Below are positions 16,309-24,957 of a DNA stretch of 64,000 nt, one piece after another. The position numbers and the translations under genes are program-made. Source of the stretch: Deltaproteobacteria bacterium (GTDB lineage Bacteria > Desulfobacterota > Desulfuromonadia > Desulfuromonadales > Geopsychrobacteraceae); assembly GCA_024279255.1 (NCBI GenBank), contig JAJRRT010000056.1, positions 1-64,000 on the forward strand. Reading direction: 5' to 3'. The notes under the pieces were generated by a model. It was not told the origin of the DNA. It worked only from the letters and a program-made list of their open reading frames with translations, and did not search any database. Position 1 is the first letter of the stretch; each line of letters starts with the position of its first letter.

Positions 16309-18219
16309 ATGTCTAGAATAAAATCACCTGCCGAGTTAGAAGCTTTTCGTAAGGAGATCCTCGCTCAGAGGGATCCGGATAAACCCTGTATTACGCTCTG
16401 CTCCGGGAGTGCCTGCAATGCCACCGGCAGTGGCAAGGTTGCCGCTGCCCTTGAGCTGGAGATCGAAAAGCAGGGGGTTACAACTGAAGTTGTCTCCAGG
16501 CGGACCGGTTGTCACGGCTTTTGTGAGCAAGGTCCGATTGTAGTCATTTACCCGCAGGGGATCTGCTACCTCAAGGTTCAACCTGAAGATATCGCGGAGA
16601 TAATTTCCGAGACGATCAAGAAGCAGAAGATCGTCGAGCGGCTACTTTATGTCGACCCGAACAGCGGTGAAAGAGCGACCCTTGAAGAGGATATCCCTTT
16701 CTATAAGTATCAGAAACGCTTGGTGCTAGGCTCAAATCGCAAGATAGACCCCAGAAGTCTCGAGGATTACCTCGCCGTCGAAGGATATCAGGCTATCGCC
16801 AAGGTCCTTTTTGAGATGACCCCTGAACAGGTTGTCGGTGAAGTGAAGGACGCAAAGCTGCGCGGTCGCGGTGGTGCAGGTTTTCCCTCTGGATTGAAAT
16901 GGGATTTTGCGCGCAATGCCCCAGGTGATCAGAAGTATGTCGTCGTCAATTGTGATGAGGGTGATCCGGGCGCCTACATGGACCGTTCGGTCATGGAAGG
17001 CAACCCCTTTGCGGTGCTAGAAGGCCTGATGATCGGCGCTTATGCCATCGGAGCGAATGAAGGCTATATTTACGTTCGTCAAGAGTATCCGCTGGCGGTC
17101 GCCAACCTGACGGTTGCGATCGAAAAAGCCGAGGAATATGGTCTGCTCGGTAAGAATATCCTGGGTTCCGGGTTTGATTTTACGATCAAGGTTCATCGTG
17201 GTGCAGGCGCATTTATTTGTGGTGAAGAGACCTCGCTGCTCAACTCTTTGGAAGGTAAGGCGGGCGAACCGAATGCAAGACCGCCATTTCCCGCAATAAG
17301 AGGCCTTTGGAGTAAACCGACCAATATCAATAATGTCGAGACCTGGGCCAACATCCCGATGATTATCAATAAGGGCGCCGCTTTCTTCAGTGCGATCGGA
17401 ACCGAAAGCAGCAAGGGGACCAAGATCTTTTCGCTGGTCGGCAAGGTCAACAATACCGGCCTGGTCGAAGTGCCGATGGGCGCAAGCCTGCGAGATATTA
17501 TTTTTAAGATCGGCGGTGGAGTTCCCGGCGATAAAAAGTTCAAAGCGGTCCAGACCGGTGGTCCTTCGGGCGGTTGTCTGCCGGAAGATCTGCTCGATAC
17601 CAAGGTCGATTTCGACGAGTTGAGCCAGGCAGGGGCCATGATGGGCTCAGGCGGGATGATCGTCATGGATGAGGATACCTGTCTGGTCGATATCGCCAGA
17701 TATTTCCTCGCGTTTTTGAGTGATGAGTCCTGCGGTAAATGCACTCCCTGTCGTGAAGGGATCAGGCAGATGCTGAAGATCCTGACCAATATGACCAAGG
17801 GACTAGCGAAAGAAGGGGATATCGATCTTCTGTTTGAGTTGGCCGAGGCGACCAAGGGTTCTTCCATGTGTGCCCTGGGGAAAACTGCTCCCAACCCGGT
17901 TTTAAGTACCCTGAATCATTTCCGGGAAGAGTATGAGGCGCACATCAATGAGAAAAGGTGTCCGTCGCTCTCCTGTAAGGAGTTGATAGCCTTTCATATT
18001 GAACCGGAGAAGTGTAAGGGTTGCGGGGCTTGTTTCCGCAAATGTCCGGCAGAAGCGATCGAGGGTGGTAAAAAACGGATTCACGTTGTCGTGCAGGAGA
18101 AATGTACCAAGTGCGGAGGTTGCCATGAGGCTTGCCCTGCCGCCTTTGATGCCGTGAAGATACTTTCTGGTGTGCCTGTTCCTGAAGCTACCCCTGAAGA
18201 AGCAAGAGCCATAGGATAA
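16309..18219 (+). CDS. bamH: BamH, NuoF-like NADH-binding flavoprotein with extra Fe-S domains
   Basis: A 636-residue FMN protein that oxidises or reduces NAD(H) for the Bam complex. The N-terminal thioredoxin-like [2Fe-2S] domain has CSGSACNATGSGK and TGCHGFCEQGP. The NuoF core has GRGGAGFPSGLKW, NCDEGDPGAYMDR and GEETSLLNSLEG, then the [4Fe-4S] motif ESCGKCTPCREG. Two C-terminal ferredoxin motifs follow (CKGCGACFRKC; CTKCGGCHEAC). The layout matches HydB/NuoF-like subunits of bifurcating enzymes. SD GGGAAG; it ends 5 bp before bamI. Confidence 0.95.
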   Translation: MSRIKSPAELEAFRKEILAQRDPDKPCITLCSGSACNATGSGKVAAALELEIEKQGVTTEVVSRRTGCHGFCEQGPIVVIYPQGICYLKVQPEDIAEIISETIKKQKIVERLLYVDPNSGERATLEEDIPFYKYQKRLVLGSNRKIDPRSLEDYLAVEGYQAIAKVLFEMTPEQVVGEVKDAKLRGRGGAGFPSGLKWDFARNAPGDQKYVVVNCDEGDPGAYMDRSVMEGNPFAVLEGLMIGAYAIGANEGYIYVRQEYPLAVANLTVAIEKAEEYGLLGKNILGSGFDFTIKVHRGAGAFICGEETSLLNSLEGKAGEPNARPPFPAIRGLWSKPTNINNVETWANIPMIINKGAAFFSAIGTESSKGTKIFSLVGKVNNTGLVEVPMGASLRDIIFKIGGGVPGDKKFKAVQTGGPSGGCLPEDLLDTKVDFDELSQAGAMMGSGGMIVMDEDTCLVDIARYFLAFLSDESCGKCTPCREGIRQMLKILTNMTKGLAKEGDIDLLFELAEATKGSSMCALGKTAPNPVLSTLNHFREEYEAHINEKRCPSLSCKELIAFHIEPEKCKGCGACFRKCPAEAIEGGKKRIHVVVQEKCTKCGGCHEACPAAFDAVKILSGVPVPEATPEEARAIG

Positions 18220-18224
18220 AAAAT

Positions 18225-18866
18225 ATGAGCGAAATTAGCTTGCAGATTGATGGAAAAGAAGTTGCAGTATCAGCGGGAACGACCATTCTCGAAGCTGCAC
18301 GCAGCCTGGGGATTGAGATTCCCACCGTTTGCGATCATGCGCAATTGTCTCCTTACGGAGCTTGCCGGATTTGCACGGTGGAGGCCGATGCTAACGGTCG
18401 CACGAATCTCGTCGCTTCCTGTCAATACCCGGTAGAAAAGGACATGGTGGTCAGGACAAAGACCGAACAGGTCGACAAAATCCGCAAGGTGCTGTTGGAG
18501 CAGATGCTTTCTCACGCGCCTGATTCAGAGCAACTCGTCGCATTGGGTCAGATCTATGGCGCGGATCGGGATCGTTTTGAAAAAGAGGCTTCCTTCTGTA
18601 TTCTCTGTGGTCTCTGTGTCAGATACTGCGCTGAGGTCAAGAAGAAGGATGCAATCAGCTTTTTCGACCGGGGCGCGAAACGTGAAATCGCTTTTTTGCC
18701 CGAGATTGCCATGCAGGAATGCTGGGACTGCAAAGAATGCTTTCCGCTCTGTCCAACTTCAGCGTTGCAGGCTGCCTACGTATTAACCGAGGCGTTGATG
18801 ACTCCCACAGAGCCAGCCGCTCCATCGTGTGGAGGAGGTTGTTCGAGTAGTGAAGGTTGTGGTTAG
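18225..18866 (+). CDS. bamI: BamI, NuoG N-terminal-like Fe-S subunit with Cys-rich tail
   Basis: A 213-residue protein. A plant-type [2Fe-2S] ferredoxin fold comes first (VCDHAQLSPYGACRICTVE, later Cys in ASCQYP), then a [4Fe-4S] motif CILCGLCVRYC and a Cys-rich part (CWDCKECFPLCP). The last 14 residues (PSCGGGCSSSEGCG) add four Cys. It would carry electrons between BamH and the rest of the complex. Its 3' end and the terminator after it are present a second time at 20881-21132. It is the last gene of the operon. Confidence 0.93.
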   Translation: MSEISLQIDGKEVAVSAGTTILEAARSLGIEIPTVCDHAQLSPYGACRICTVEADANGRTNLVASCQYPVEKDMVVRTKTEQVDKIRKVLLEQMLSHAPDSEQLVALGQIYGADRDRFEKEASFCILCGLCVRYCAEVKKKDAISFFDRGAKREIAFLPEIAMQECWDCKECFPLCPTSALQAAYVLTEALMTPTEPAAPSCGGGCSSSEGCG

Positions 18867-18961
18867 CAGAGACTCTTGATGTTTGAGCCGCTCTTCCCTC
18901 CGTTGGCAGATGGTCTTCGCCACGGAGCAAAGCGGGATTATATCTGAAGCAACTTATAAAA

Positions 18962-18996
18962 AAGCCCCAAACCTCAGAGAGGTTGGGGCTTTTTTG
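18962..18996 (+). terminator. terminator of the bam operon
   Basis: AAGCCCCAAACCT pairs with AGGTTGGGGCTT (one bulged A) around CAGAG and is followed by TTTT. It lies 96 bp after bamI. A copy with a broken T tract lies at 21100-21132. Confidence 0.85.
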
Positions 18997-19042
18997 TTGG
19001 GCGATCTGTTTATTTTAGGGGAAATTTTCAGAGGTGATATCC

Positions 19043-19957
19043 CTAAAGAAAAATTGTCCCAATGAGCGGCATGACAAGGAAAGCGAGCAGCGTCTGAAAG
19101 GTGATGATTGAAGCCATCGCTTCGGTATCACCACCTAATTGTCGCGCCAGAATATAGGCTGACGGCGCCGTGGGTGTCATGAAGGCAATAGTTAAAGCTC
19201 CGGCTGCTATTCCAGAGAGACCGGTAGTGGAGATGAGTAGCGCCACAATCAGAGGTTTTAGCCCAAACTGGGTGAGAGAAGAAAAAACAATTGGGCTGAC
19301 ATGTCCGCGCATCACTTCCGGTTTCAGGGCGGCACCGACTGCCAGCAGTCCGAAAGGCAAGGCTGCGCGCCCGACGATCTCCAGAACGTCCCCTGCGACA
19401 GAAGGGACACCGATGCCACTGATGCTCAAAACCCAGCCGATTGCACAACCTATAATTAGTGGGTTGCCGATGATTTCACGAACGAAAGAGAGAATTCCAT
19501 TGAAAGTTGCCTTGCCCCAGACGACGAACACCGATATGCAGAGCAGGTTTATCAGAACGATCATAAATCCGGCCGCAACAGAGGCCATTGCCAGCCCTTC
19601 TGCACCAAACAGACTATGAGCGACAGCAAGGGTAATGTAAGTGTTAAAACGGACTCCACCCTGAAAAATCGAGGTAAATGTCGCATCATTGATACTACGA
19701 AAACGATACAGCAAAAGCAGTACGGTCGTTGCCAGTAACAACGTTCCCGTAACAACGATGAGCATCGAAGGCCAGGGTGTTCCTGCAAGGGTTTGTTTTC
19801 CCAGGGTGCGAATCAGCAGCGCTGGAAATAGGACAAAATAGGTCAGTCTCTCGATCCCTGACCAGGTTTCTTCAGACAAAAACTGGGCTCTCTTCAGCAG
19901 GAATCCGAGTACAATAAGCACCAGAATCGGGAAAAGGGCTGAGGTGAAAGAATTCAT
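19043..19957 (-). CDS. auxin efflux carrier (AEC) family transporter
   Basis: A 304-residue membrane protein with about ten hydrophobic segments in the two five-helix halves of the AEC/BASS-like fold. Conserved parts seen are FNTYITLAVAHSLFG, IGNPLIIGCAIGW, LPFGLLAVGAAL and the C-terminal FMTPTAPSAYILARQLGGD. Relatives in bacteria export or import small carboxylates such as malonate or malate. The substrate here cannot be told, but an aromatic or dicarboxylic acid would fit the surroundings. It lies between the two copies of the bamI 3' end. It converges on the bam terminator. Confidence 0.85.
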   Translation of the reverse strand: MNSFTSALFPILVLIVLGFLLKRAQFLSEETWSGIERLTYFVLFPALLIRTLGKQTLAGTPWPSMLIVVTGTLLLATTVLLLLYRFRSINDATFTSIFQGGVRFNTYITLAVAHSLFGAEGLAMASVAAGFMIVLINLLCISVFVVWGKATFNGILSFVREIIGNPLIIGCAIGWVLSISGIGVPSVAGDVLEIVGRAALPFGLLAVGAALKPEVMRGHVSPIVFSSLTQFGLKPLIVALLISTTGLSGIAAGALTIAFMTPTAPSAYILARQLGGDTEAMASIITFQTLLAFLVMPLIGTIFL

Positions 19958-20083
19958 ATGAACCGTTTCAATCGAAAAGGGGATAACGTCAATTTGATTG
20001 GATCAAGATTGTAACTTTGTCTTAGAGCTGTTTGTCGCGGATAAATAAATTCAGAAGAAAGCTGATGCATTCAACATAAAGGG

Positions 20084-20683
20084 TTATCTTTTTATGTGAT
20101 CAAACAGATGTTGCCCCGCCGTTTCTGCTTTTTCCGTAAGGCGATGATCAGTTTTAATACTACCAGGCTCAAAGAAGCCCAGACCCTTTATCTCTTCAAC
20201 AACATCAAGGCCAATGTCCTTAGAAAAATCTGTCAGCAATGACAAAGTATTTCCCATCGCGGACATTTCAGATTGTTCACAAATGGCCGCTGTAATGCAG
20301 GCTTTTTTAGACCCCTGATATTTCGAAATCCATTCCTTTCGGGTGACGGGGAACTGAATGAGACTGTAACAGCGATCAATGAAACGTTTCATATCGGAGG
20401 TGACAGAATACCAGTAGGTTGGTGACGCGAGAATTATTCCTCCTGCCTCATCAATCTTTTTAACGATCTGGGAGAAGTCGTCTTTGATAACACAGACCCA
20501 AGAGTTGCGACAGTCTTCACATCCAGTACAAGCACCAATAGTGAAATCACCGAGAAAAATTGATTCGGTCTGCGCTCCTTCCCTTTGAGCAGGAGTCAAT
20601 ATCGACTGAATAAGGGATGCGGTATTTCCCGTTTTTCTTCGACTTCCGTTTATCGATAAAATCTTCAACGTCTCTCTCCTCAT
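20084..20683 (-). CDS. flavodoxin-fold NAD(P)H-dependent FMN reductase
   Basis: An about 199-residue flavoprotein. It begins LKILSINGSRRKTGNTASLIQSI, the phosphate-binding loop of the NADPH-dependent FMN reductase/iron-sulfur flavoprotein family. ACTGCEDCRNSWVCVIKDDF and ASPTYWYSVTSDMKRFIDR are typical of the ISF-like subgroup; the CxxCxxxxxxC segment may bind an Fe-S cluster or just be structural. Starts at ATG 20683 or TTG 20668 are both possible; the TTG has the better SD (GGAGAG). It could protect against oxygen or reduce flavin. It lies in the same insert as the AEC carrier. Confidence 0.75.
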   Translation of the reverse strand: MRRETLKILSINGSRRKTGNTASLIQSILTPAQREGAQTESIFLGDFTIGACTGCEDCRNSWVCVIKDDFSQIVKKIDEAGGIILASPTYWYSVTSDMKRFIDRCYSLIQFPVTRKEWISKYQGSKKACITAAICEQSEMSAMGNTLSLLTDFSKDIGLDVVEEIKGLGFFEPGSIKTDHRLTEKAETAGQHLFDHIKR

Positions 20684-20880
20684 ACAAAACCGCATTTTCA
20701 GCCACTCGTCAGAATACCGCAAATAACGGGTAACGTAAAATCGACATTGTCTCCGATATGGTTTTCTGTAAATCACACTTATCTAAAAAAAACTCAGATG
20801 ACATGAATCAAGGTCGGCTGATTGTGTCGTAATGCAATGAGAATAATGACCGCCATTTATTGCTATCCCTTTCACATTAT

Positions 20881-21003
20881 TTCCCACTCTACCCGACCTC
20901 AGCGTTGCTGACCGCCTATGTATTAACCGAGGCGCTGATGACTCCCCCGGAGCCAGGTGCTCCGTCGTGCGGAGGAGGTTGTTCGAGTGGTGGTTGTGGT
21001 TAG
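20881..21003 (+). pseudogene. 3'-terminal fragment of a second bamI copy
   Basis: In the bamI frame the fragment reads LYPTSALLTAYVLTEALMTP and ends with a Cys-rich tail PSCGGGCSSGGCG and TAG, nearly the same as the bamI C-terminus (LCPTSALQAAYVLTEALMTP, PSCGGGCSSSEGCG). The similarity starts abruptly near 20879 and goes on through the following untranslated region to a terminator copy at 21100-21132. No start codon or upstream bamI sequence is present. The frame is still open, so the duplication is either recent or under little decay. Confidence 0.85.
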
Positions 21004-21099
21004 TAGAGACTCTTGATGTTTGAGTCGTTTTCTCCCTCAATTGGTAGATGTTGTTTGTTTTGAGGCAGAGCAGAATTGTCACTGAAGGAACCTATAAGA

Positions 21100-21132
21100 A
21101 AGCCCCAGACCTGATAGTCAGGTTGGGGCTTC
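21100..21132 (+). terminator. duplicated bam-type terminator
   Basis: AAGCCCCAGACCT and GGTTGGGGCTT form the same stem as the bam terminator, but the T tract is interrupted (TTCTGTT). It faces the WD40 gene end at 21163 and may serve as its terminator on the minus strand. Confidence 0.6.
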
Positions 21133-21162
21133 TGTTAACGAGTGAGGGTTTTACTCGAGATT

Positions 21163-22329
21163 TCAGTACTCTTTCCCGGAAATTGGGTCGATAAGCATCA
21201 GCATAATGGCTCCCCCTGAAACAAGAAAAGAGCTGGATGGATGGTAGTCGAGTGCACCGATGTATCCATGAAAGCGCTGTATCGGTTCATAGGTTTGGGC
21301 ATCAATAACCTGCAGGTGGTAGCTGCTCGATAACTCGTGACTAAGGTGGATATACGCAATTTGTTTGCCGTCGGGAGAAAATGTAGCAGGGCAGTTGAAA
21401 GCAGGTTGCGGCATCCTTGTTCCCCCCATCACTGCAGGCGCACCATATACCCCCGGACTTCCCGTGGAAGCGATACTGGCAACCGCACCGATCAGGCTGA
21501 TAAATTGACTCAACTGCGCGATATTTTTGTGCCGAATATTTTCTGATACTACATCCGTAAGCCCGGTTTCCTGTCCGCTAAAATTCTCTCCGATTTTCCA
21601 CAAGCGTATATCGACACCATTGCTCGTACTTAACAGCAACGTTTCATCTGGTGAGAACTCGACTGAAAGTACTGGTCCATAATGTCCTTCCAGAGTACGA
21701 ATCAGGGACCAGTTCCGGGTGTCCCAAAGTCGTATAGTTCGGTCAGAGCCGGACGTTGCAAGCATTTTTCGTTTCGGTGCAACAGCAACCGACAACACTG
21801 GTGCCGTATGACCTTGCAGCTCAGTGACCTGTGAATCTGATGCAATATTCCAGACCCTGACTGTGCTGCCGGGCCCAGCCATTATCAAAGACTTACCATC
21901 GGGGAGAAATGTCAGGGTTTCTATGTCTACAAGATCAGGAAAACGTTGTATCTCTTCACCAGTGTGAGGATCCCAAATAATTACGACACCATCCAATCCG
22001 GCAGTTGCTAACCGTGTACCATCCGGGGACCAGGCAAGTGAGCGAGCTGTCAGGAAATGACTTTTTTTCCCCTTCAAGGTGCGCACCCGCTCTAATTGAG
22101 GGGTCATGTCTGTTAAAACCCTATATATTGTGACTTCGTTTCGGGGGTGTTTAGCTGTGGCAAGTGTTCTGCCATCTGGAGAAAAAGCAATGTCGTGGTA
22201 AGTGGAATACCCTGGCGCTCCTGCGGGGCGGGCAGCACTACAGCCATTCAACATCACGTAAAATAGACCACCAAAGCTCAAGCAAAAGATTTGAAAGAGA
22301 ACTTTGCTTTTTCTATGTTTGGTGGCCAT
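21163..22329 (-). CDS. WD40-repeat lipoprotein
   Basis: A 388-residue protein with a lipoprotein signal: basic start MATKHRKSKV, hydrophobic core, and lipobox LNGC, so it is probably anchored to a membrane through that Cys. It has at least five WD40-type repeats, each with the DxxI..WD or RLWD ending (TVRVWNIASD, TIRLWDTRN, DIRLWKIG, VVIIWDPHTG) and SPDG turns. It forms a beta-propeller, probably for protein binding. The central part (QLSQFISLIGAVASIA) is a hydrophobic insertion inside the propeller. Start ATG 22329 has SD GGAG. No partner is evident. Confidence 0.85.
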   Translation of the reverse strand: MATKHRKSKVLFQIFCLSFGGLFYVMLNGCSAARPAGAPGYSTYHDIAFSPDGRTLATAKHPRNEVTIYRVLTDMTPQLERVRTLKGKKSHFLTARSLAWSPDGTRLATAGLDGVVIIWDPHTGEEIQRFPDLVDIETLTFLPDGKSLIMAGPGSTVRVWNIASDSQVTELQGHTAPVLSVAVAPKRKMLATSGSDRTIRLWDTRNWSLIRTLEGHYGPVLSVEFSPDETLLLSTSNGVDIRLWKIGENFSGQETGLTDVVSENIRHKNIAQLSQFISLIGAVASIASTGSPGVYGAPAVMGGTRMPQPAFNCPATFSPDGKQIAYIHLSHELSSSYHLQVIDAQTYEPIQRFHGYIGALDYHPSSSFLVSGGAIMLMLIDPISGKEY

Positions 22330-22508
22330 TGTCAATCTCCGTCTCCTGAGGACAACTGGTTCTATGAAATAATAATATTGCCGCTCAAGCATCCAGAAAA
22401 ACACACGATCTGGATATGTCAGGGGTCTCTTCTGGCGTTAAAAATATAAATGCTGCTCTAGTCAAGCGTAGACACGATTAACAGACCCCTCTTTTGTTTA
22501 GACCACAC

Positions 22509-22799
22509 TTAAGGCATTTTACTAATCAGCCCCTTCATTTCAGCAGCAGAAAAACCACGCATTGTTTGTGTTCGCACGTTGCCGAGCGCGCCAACGGCCA
22601 GGGATGTTGTCATTGCGGCTTCCTCGCTCCCCTCCACGATAACCACTAAATCGTAACTTCCCAAAGTCCAGAAGGCATTCTTGACGGTACCACCTTGAGC
22701 TTCCAGCAATGTCTTGAATGCTTCAAGGCGCGCCGGTGATTCTTTGATGTTCCGCATACCCTGAGCGGTGAAATTTATAAGAGTAACAAAGGTTGCCAT
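22509..22799 (-). CDS. GYD-domain protein
   Basis: A 96-residue protein starting MATFVTLINFTAQGMRNIKE with SD AAGGAG. TLGSYDLVVIVEGSEEAAM contains the name-giving G-x-Y-D segment, and the ferredoxin-like alpha/beta fold of GYD (DUF3303-like) proteins is evident. Members occur in many bacteria and their function is not established. An open frame continues upstream to about 22935 but shows no family similarity. Confidence 0.85.
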   Translation of the reverse strand: MATFVTLINFTAQGMRNIKESPARLEAFKTLLEAQGGTVKNAFWTLGSYDLVVIVEGSEEAAMTTSLAVGALGNVRTQTMRGFSAAEMKGLISKMP

Positions 22800-23196
22800 A
22801 GTTTTGCTCCTTATTGTAGAGGGCATGTTGGACGATCAAGATGATCGCCGCAAACATGCCGGTTGAATGAGGAGGCCTGAAAACAAAAAGGCCGACACCA
22901 CCATGAGGATCAATATCCTTCGGCAGTTCGGCCATCTTCTGTTGGTTTTGAGGAGTAAAGACCCGTAACTTTCCGCCCCCCTCATGCGAGAAGGTTGGCT
23001 TTATCGGGGGAATTTATACCCATGTCATTTCATGTTATCTCTAAAAACAGACCTGTCAAGATAGCCTGCTTAAATTCCCCCGTTTTGCTCCGGTGGCGTT
23101 GTTTAGATCGCCAGTTAAGTCCTATCCCTTTCACAATATTTCTCGTTCGGCTAAGATATCGTTTCTTTTAGCGACTTTTATACCACGAGGTGAGAT
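22800..23196. other. intergenic region with a 12-bp perfect inverted repeat and a short shared motif
   Basis: CGGGGGAATTTA (23005-23016) is matched by its exact complement TAAATTCCCCCG (23071-23082) 54 bp away. At 23122-23142 a 21-bp sequence beginning CTATCCCTTTCACA differs by one base from 20863-20883, just before the bamI fragment. Both lie upstream of the AOR-family gene and may be operator or promoter parts. No gene is supported here. Confidence 0.45.
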
Positions 23197-24957
23197 GTGC
23201 ACGGCTGGACCGGTAAAATTCTGAAGGTCAATCTGACCGACAAAACCACTGAAGAACTACGTCTCCCCCCAGATGTCTACTTGCGTAATATTGGTGGCAA
23301 AGGGTTGTCCGGCGAGTTGTTGTTCGAACATTTTCGCCATAGTTGGGATGACCCGCAGATGCCGCTGGCGTTCATGACCGGGCCGCTGAACAACACATCA
23401 TCACCGACTTCCGGTCGGATGACCGTGATGTCCCGTTCTCCGCTGACCGGGGCTGTTTGCGATGCTTCCGTAGGTGGGAAAATGGGGACGGTTCTCAAGC
23501 GTGCCGGCTACGATGGTATTGTCGTGACCGGGAAGAGTCTTGACTGGTGCGGCCTGAGCATTAGTGAAACAGGAGTTTCCATCGGGAATGCTGCGCATCT
23601 GACCGGTCTGCCGATCTCTGAGACCCATACGCAATTAGCTGCCGATCCCGCCATGAAAAATGGCGCGCATGCCATGATCGGTCCGGCTGCGGAAAACGGC
23701 GTGCGTTATGCCGCTATCGTGTTTGATGGCCATTATTTTGCCGGACGCGGTGGTTTAGGTCTGGTGATGGCAGAGAAAAAGCTGAAGTTTATTTCGGTTA
23801 ACGGCAGTCTGAAAACCGAAGTATTTGACCCTGATGAGTTGAAGGCCGCACAGGAGGAGATCTTCCGGTTGGTGTCAGCGTCTCCGATGCTCACCGGCGA
23901 TCTGGGAATCACCAACTACGGCACCGGAGCCCTCTACGATCTGATGCGCAGTCGGCGGATGATGCCGACCAATAATTTTCGCCAGACCTATTTTGAGCAT
24001 TCGCCGTCGATGAATGCTTATGCTTACAAAAAACAGTATGTCACTAAGAAATTCGGCTGTGCCGGTTGCCATATCCTGTGTAAAAAGGTTGGTGCCAAGG
24101 GGGAGATCATCCCCGAGTTTGAGACCATGTCACATTTCAGTGCCCTGGTCGGCAACAGCGATCTGGATGTGGTTGTAGAGGCAAATCGAATCTGCAACGA
24201 AGCGGGAATGGATACGATCTCTGCCGGTGTCACGCTTGCGACCTATGCAGAACTTACTGGACAGGCACTCTCTGCAGAAAATTTTCTGCAACTGCTCGAC
24301 AGCATAGCTTCAGGCCAGGGAGAAGGAGTTGCGCTCGGTCAGGGGGCTTTGCGCTTTGCCACAGAGTCGGGTCGACCGCAAGTCGCGATGGTCTCAAAAG
24401 GGATGGAGTTCCCCGCTTATGATCCACGCGGCGCCCAGGGGATGGCGTTGGCCTATGCCACCTCAACTCGCGGCGGTTGCCACTTGCGGGCCTATCCGAT
24501 CTCCCATGAAATATTACGTAAGCCGGTCGCAACCGATCGGTTTTCGTTGAGCGGCAAGGCGCGGATTATCAAGATCAGCGAAGATATGAATGCGGTGGTC
24601 GACTCATTGACCGCCTGCAAGTTTCTGTTCTTTGCCGCCTCGTTGGAAGAGTACGCCCGGGCGCTGAATGCGGTGACCGGCATGCAGACCTCCGCTCAGG
24701 AATTACTCAAACTTGGCGAGCGGATCTACTACCGTGAGCGGATCATGAACGCGCGGAACGGCTTTGGTGTTAATGACGACGATATCCCGGCCCGCTTTTT
24801 TGAAGAGAGCGGTAGCAGCAGCGAGGCGATCCTGATTGCGCCGCTCAAGCGGAGTGAATTTCTGGAGGAACGCGCGGCCTATTATCGCATCCGTGGACTT
24901 GATGAACAGGGTCTGCCGACCGCTGAGAAGTGCGCTGAGCTGGGGCTGCCATGTTGA
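23197..24957 (+). CDS. aldehyde:ferredoxin oxidoreductase-family tungsten enzyme
   Basis: A 586-residue AOR-family enzyme of the type that oxidises aldehydes (often aromatic) to acids with ferredoxin or an Fe-S partner. It starts at GTG 23197 with SD GAGGTG: MHGWTGKILKVNLTDKTTEE, the standard AOR opening. GGKGLSGELLFEH, TGPLNNTSSPTSGR and RGGLGLVMAEKKLK bind the pterin. The [4Fe-4S] ligands are CAGCHILC and the late Cys in LTACKFLFFA. It is distinct from BamB, and more like true AOR enzymes. It overlaps the next gene by 7 bp, so the two are translationally coupled. Confidence 0.9.
   Translation: MHGWTGKILKVNLTDKTTEELRLPPDVYLRNIGGKGLSGELLFEHFRHSWDDPQMPLAFMTGPLNNTSSPTSGRMTVMSRSPLTGAVCDASVGGKMGTVLKRAGYDGIVVTGKSLDWCGLSISETGVSIGNAAHLTGLPISETHTQLAADPAMKNGAHAMIGPAAENGVRYAAIVFDGHYFAGRGGLGLVMAEKKLKFISVNGSLKTEVFDPDELKAAQEEIFRLVSASPMLTGDLGITNYGTGALYDLMRSRRMMPTNNFRQTYFEHSPSMNAYAYKKQYVTKKFGCAGCHILCKKVGAKGEIIPEFETMSHFSALVGNSDLDVVVEANRICNEAGMDTISAGVTLATYAELTGQALSAENFLQLLDSIASGQGEGVALGQGALRFATESGRPQVAMVSKGMEFPAYDPRGAQGMALAYATSTRGGCHLRAYPISHEILRKPVATDRFSLSGKARIIKISEDMNAVVDSLTACKFLFFAASLEEYARALNAVTGMQTSAQELLKLGERIYYRERIMNARNGFGVNDDDIPARFFEESGSSSEAILIAPLKRSEFLEERAAYYRIRGLDEQGLPTAEKCAELGLPC

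Noticed and set aside
18655-21082. Similar antisense reading frames over the bamI end (18655-18930) and its copy (20783-21082)
   Set aside because: They are similar only because the DNA is duplicated; bamI codes on the other strand and no SD or family match supports the antisense frames.
22723-22935. Small frame starting MAELPKDIDPHGG upstream of the GYD gene
   Set aside because: It overlaps the GYD gene out of frame, has no recognisable family, and the GYD start has its own good SD.
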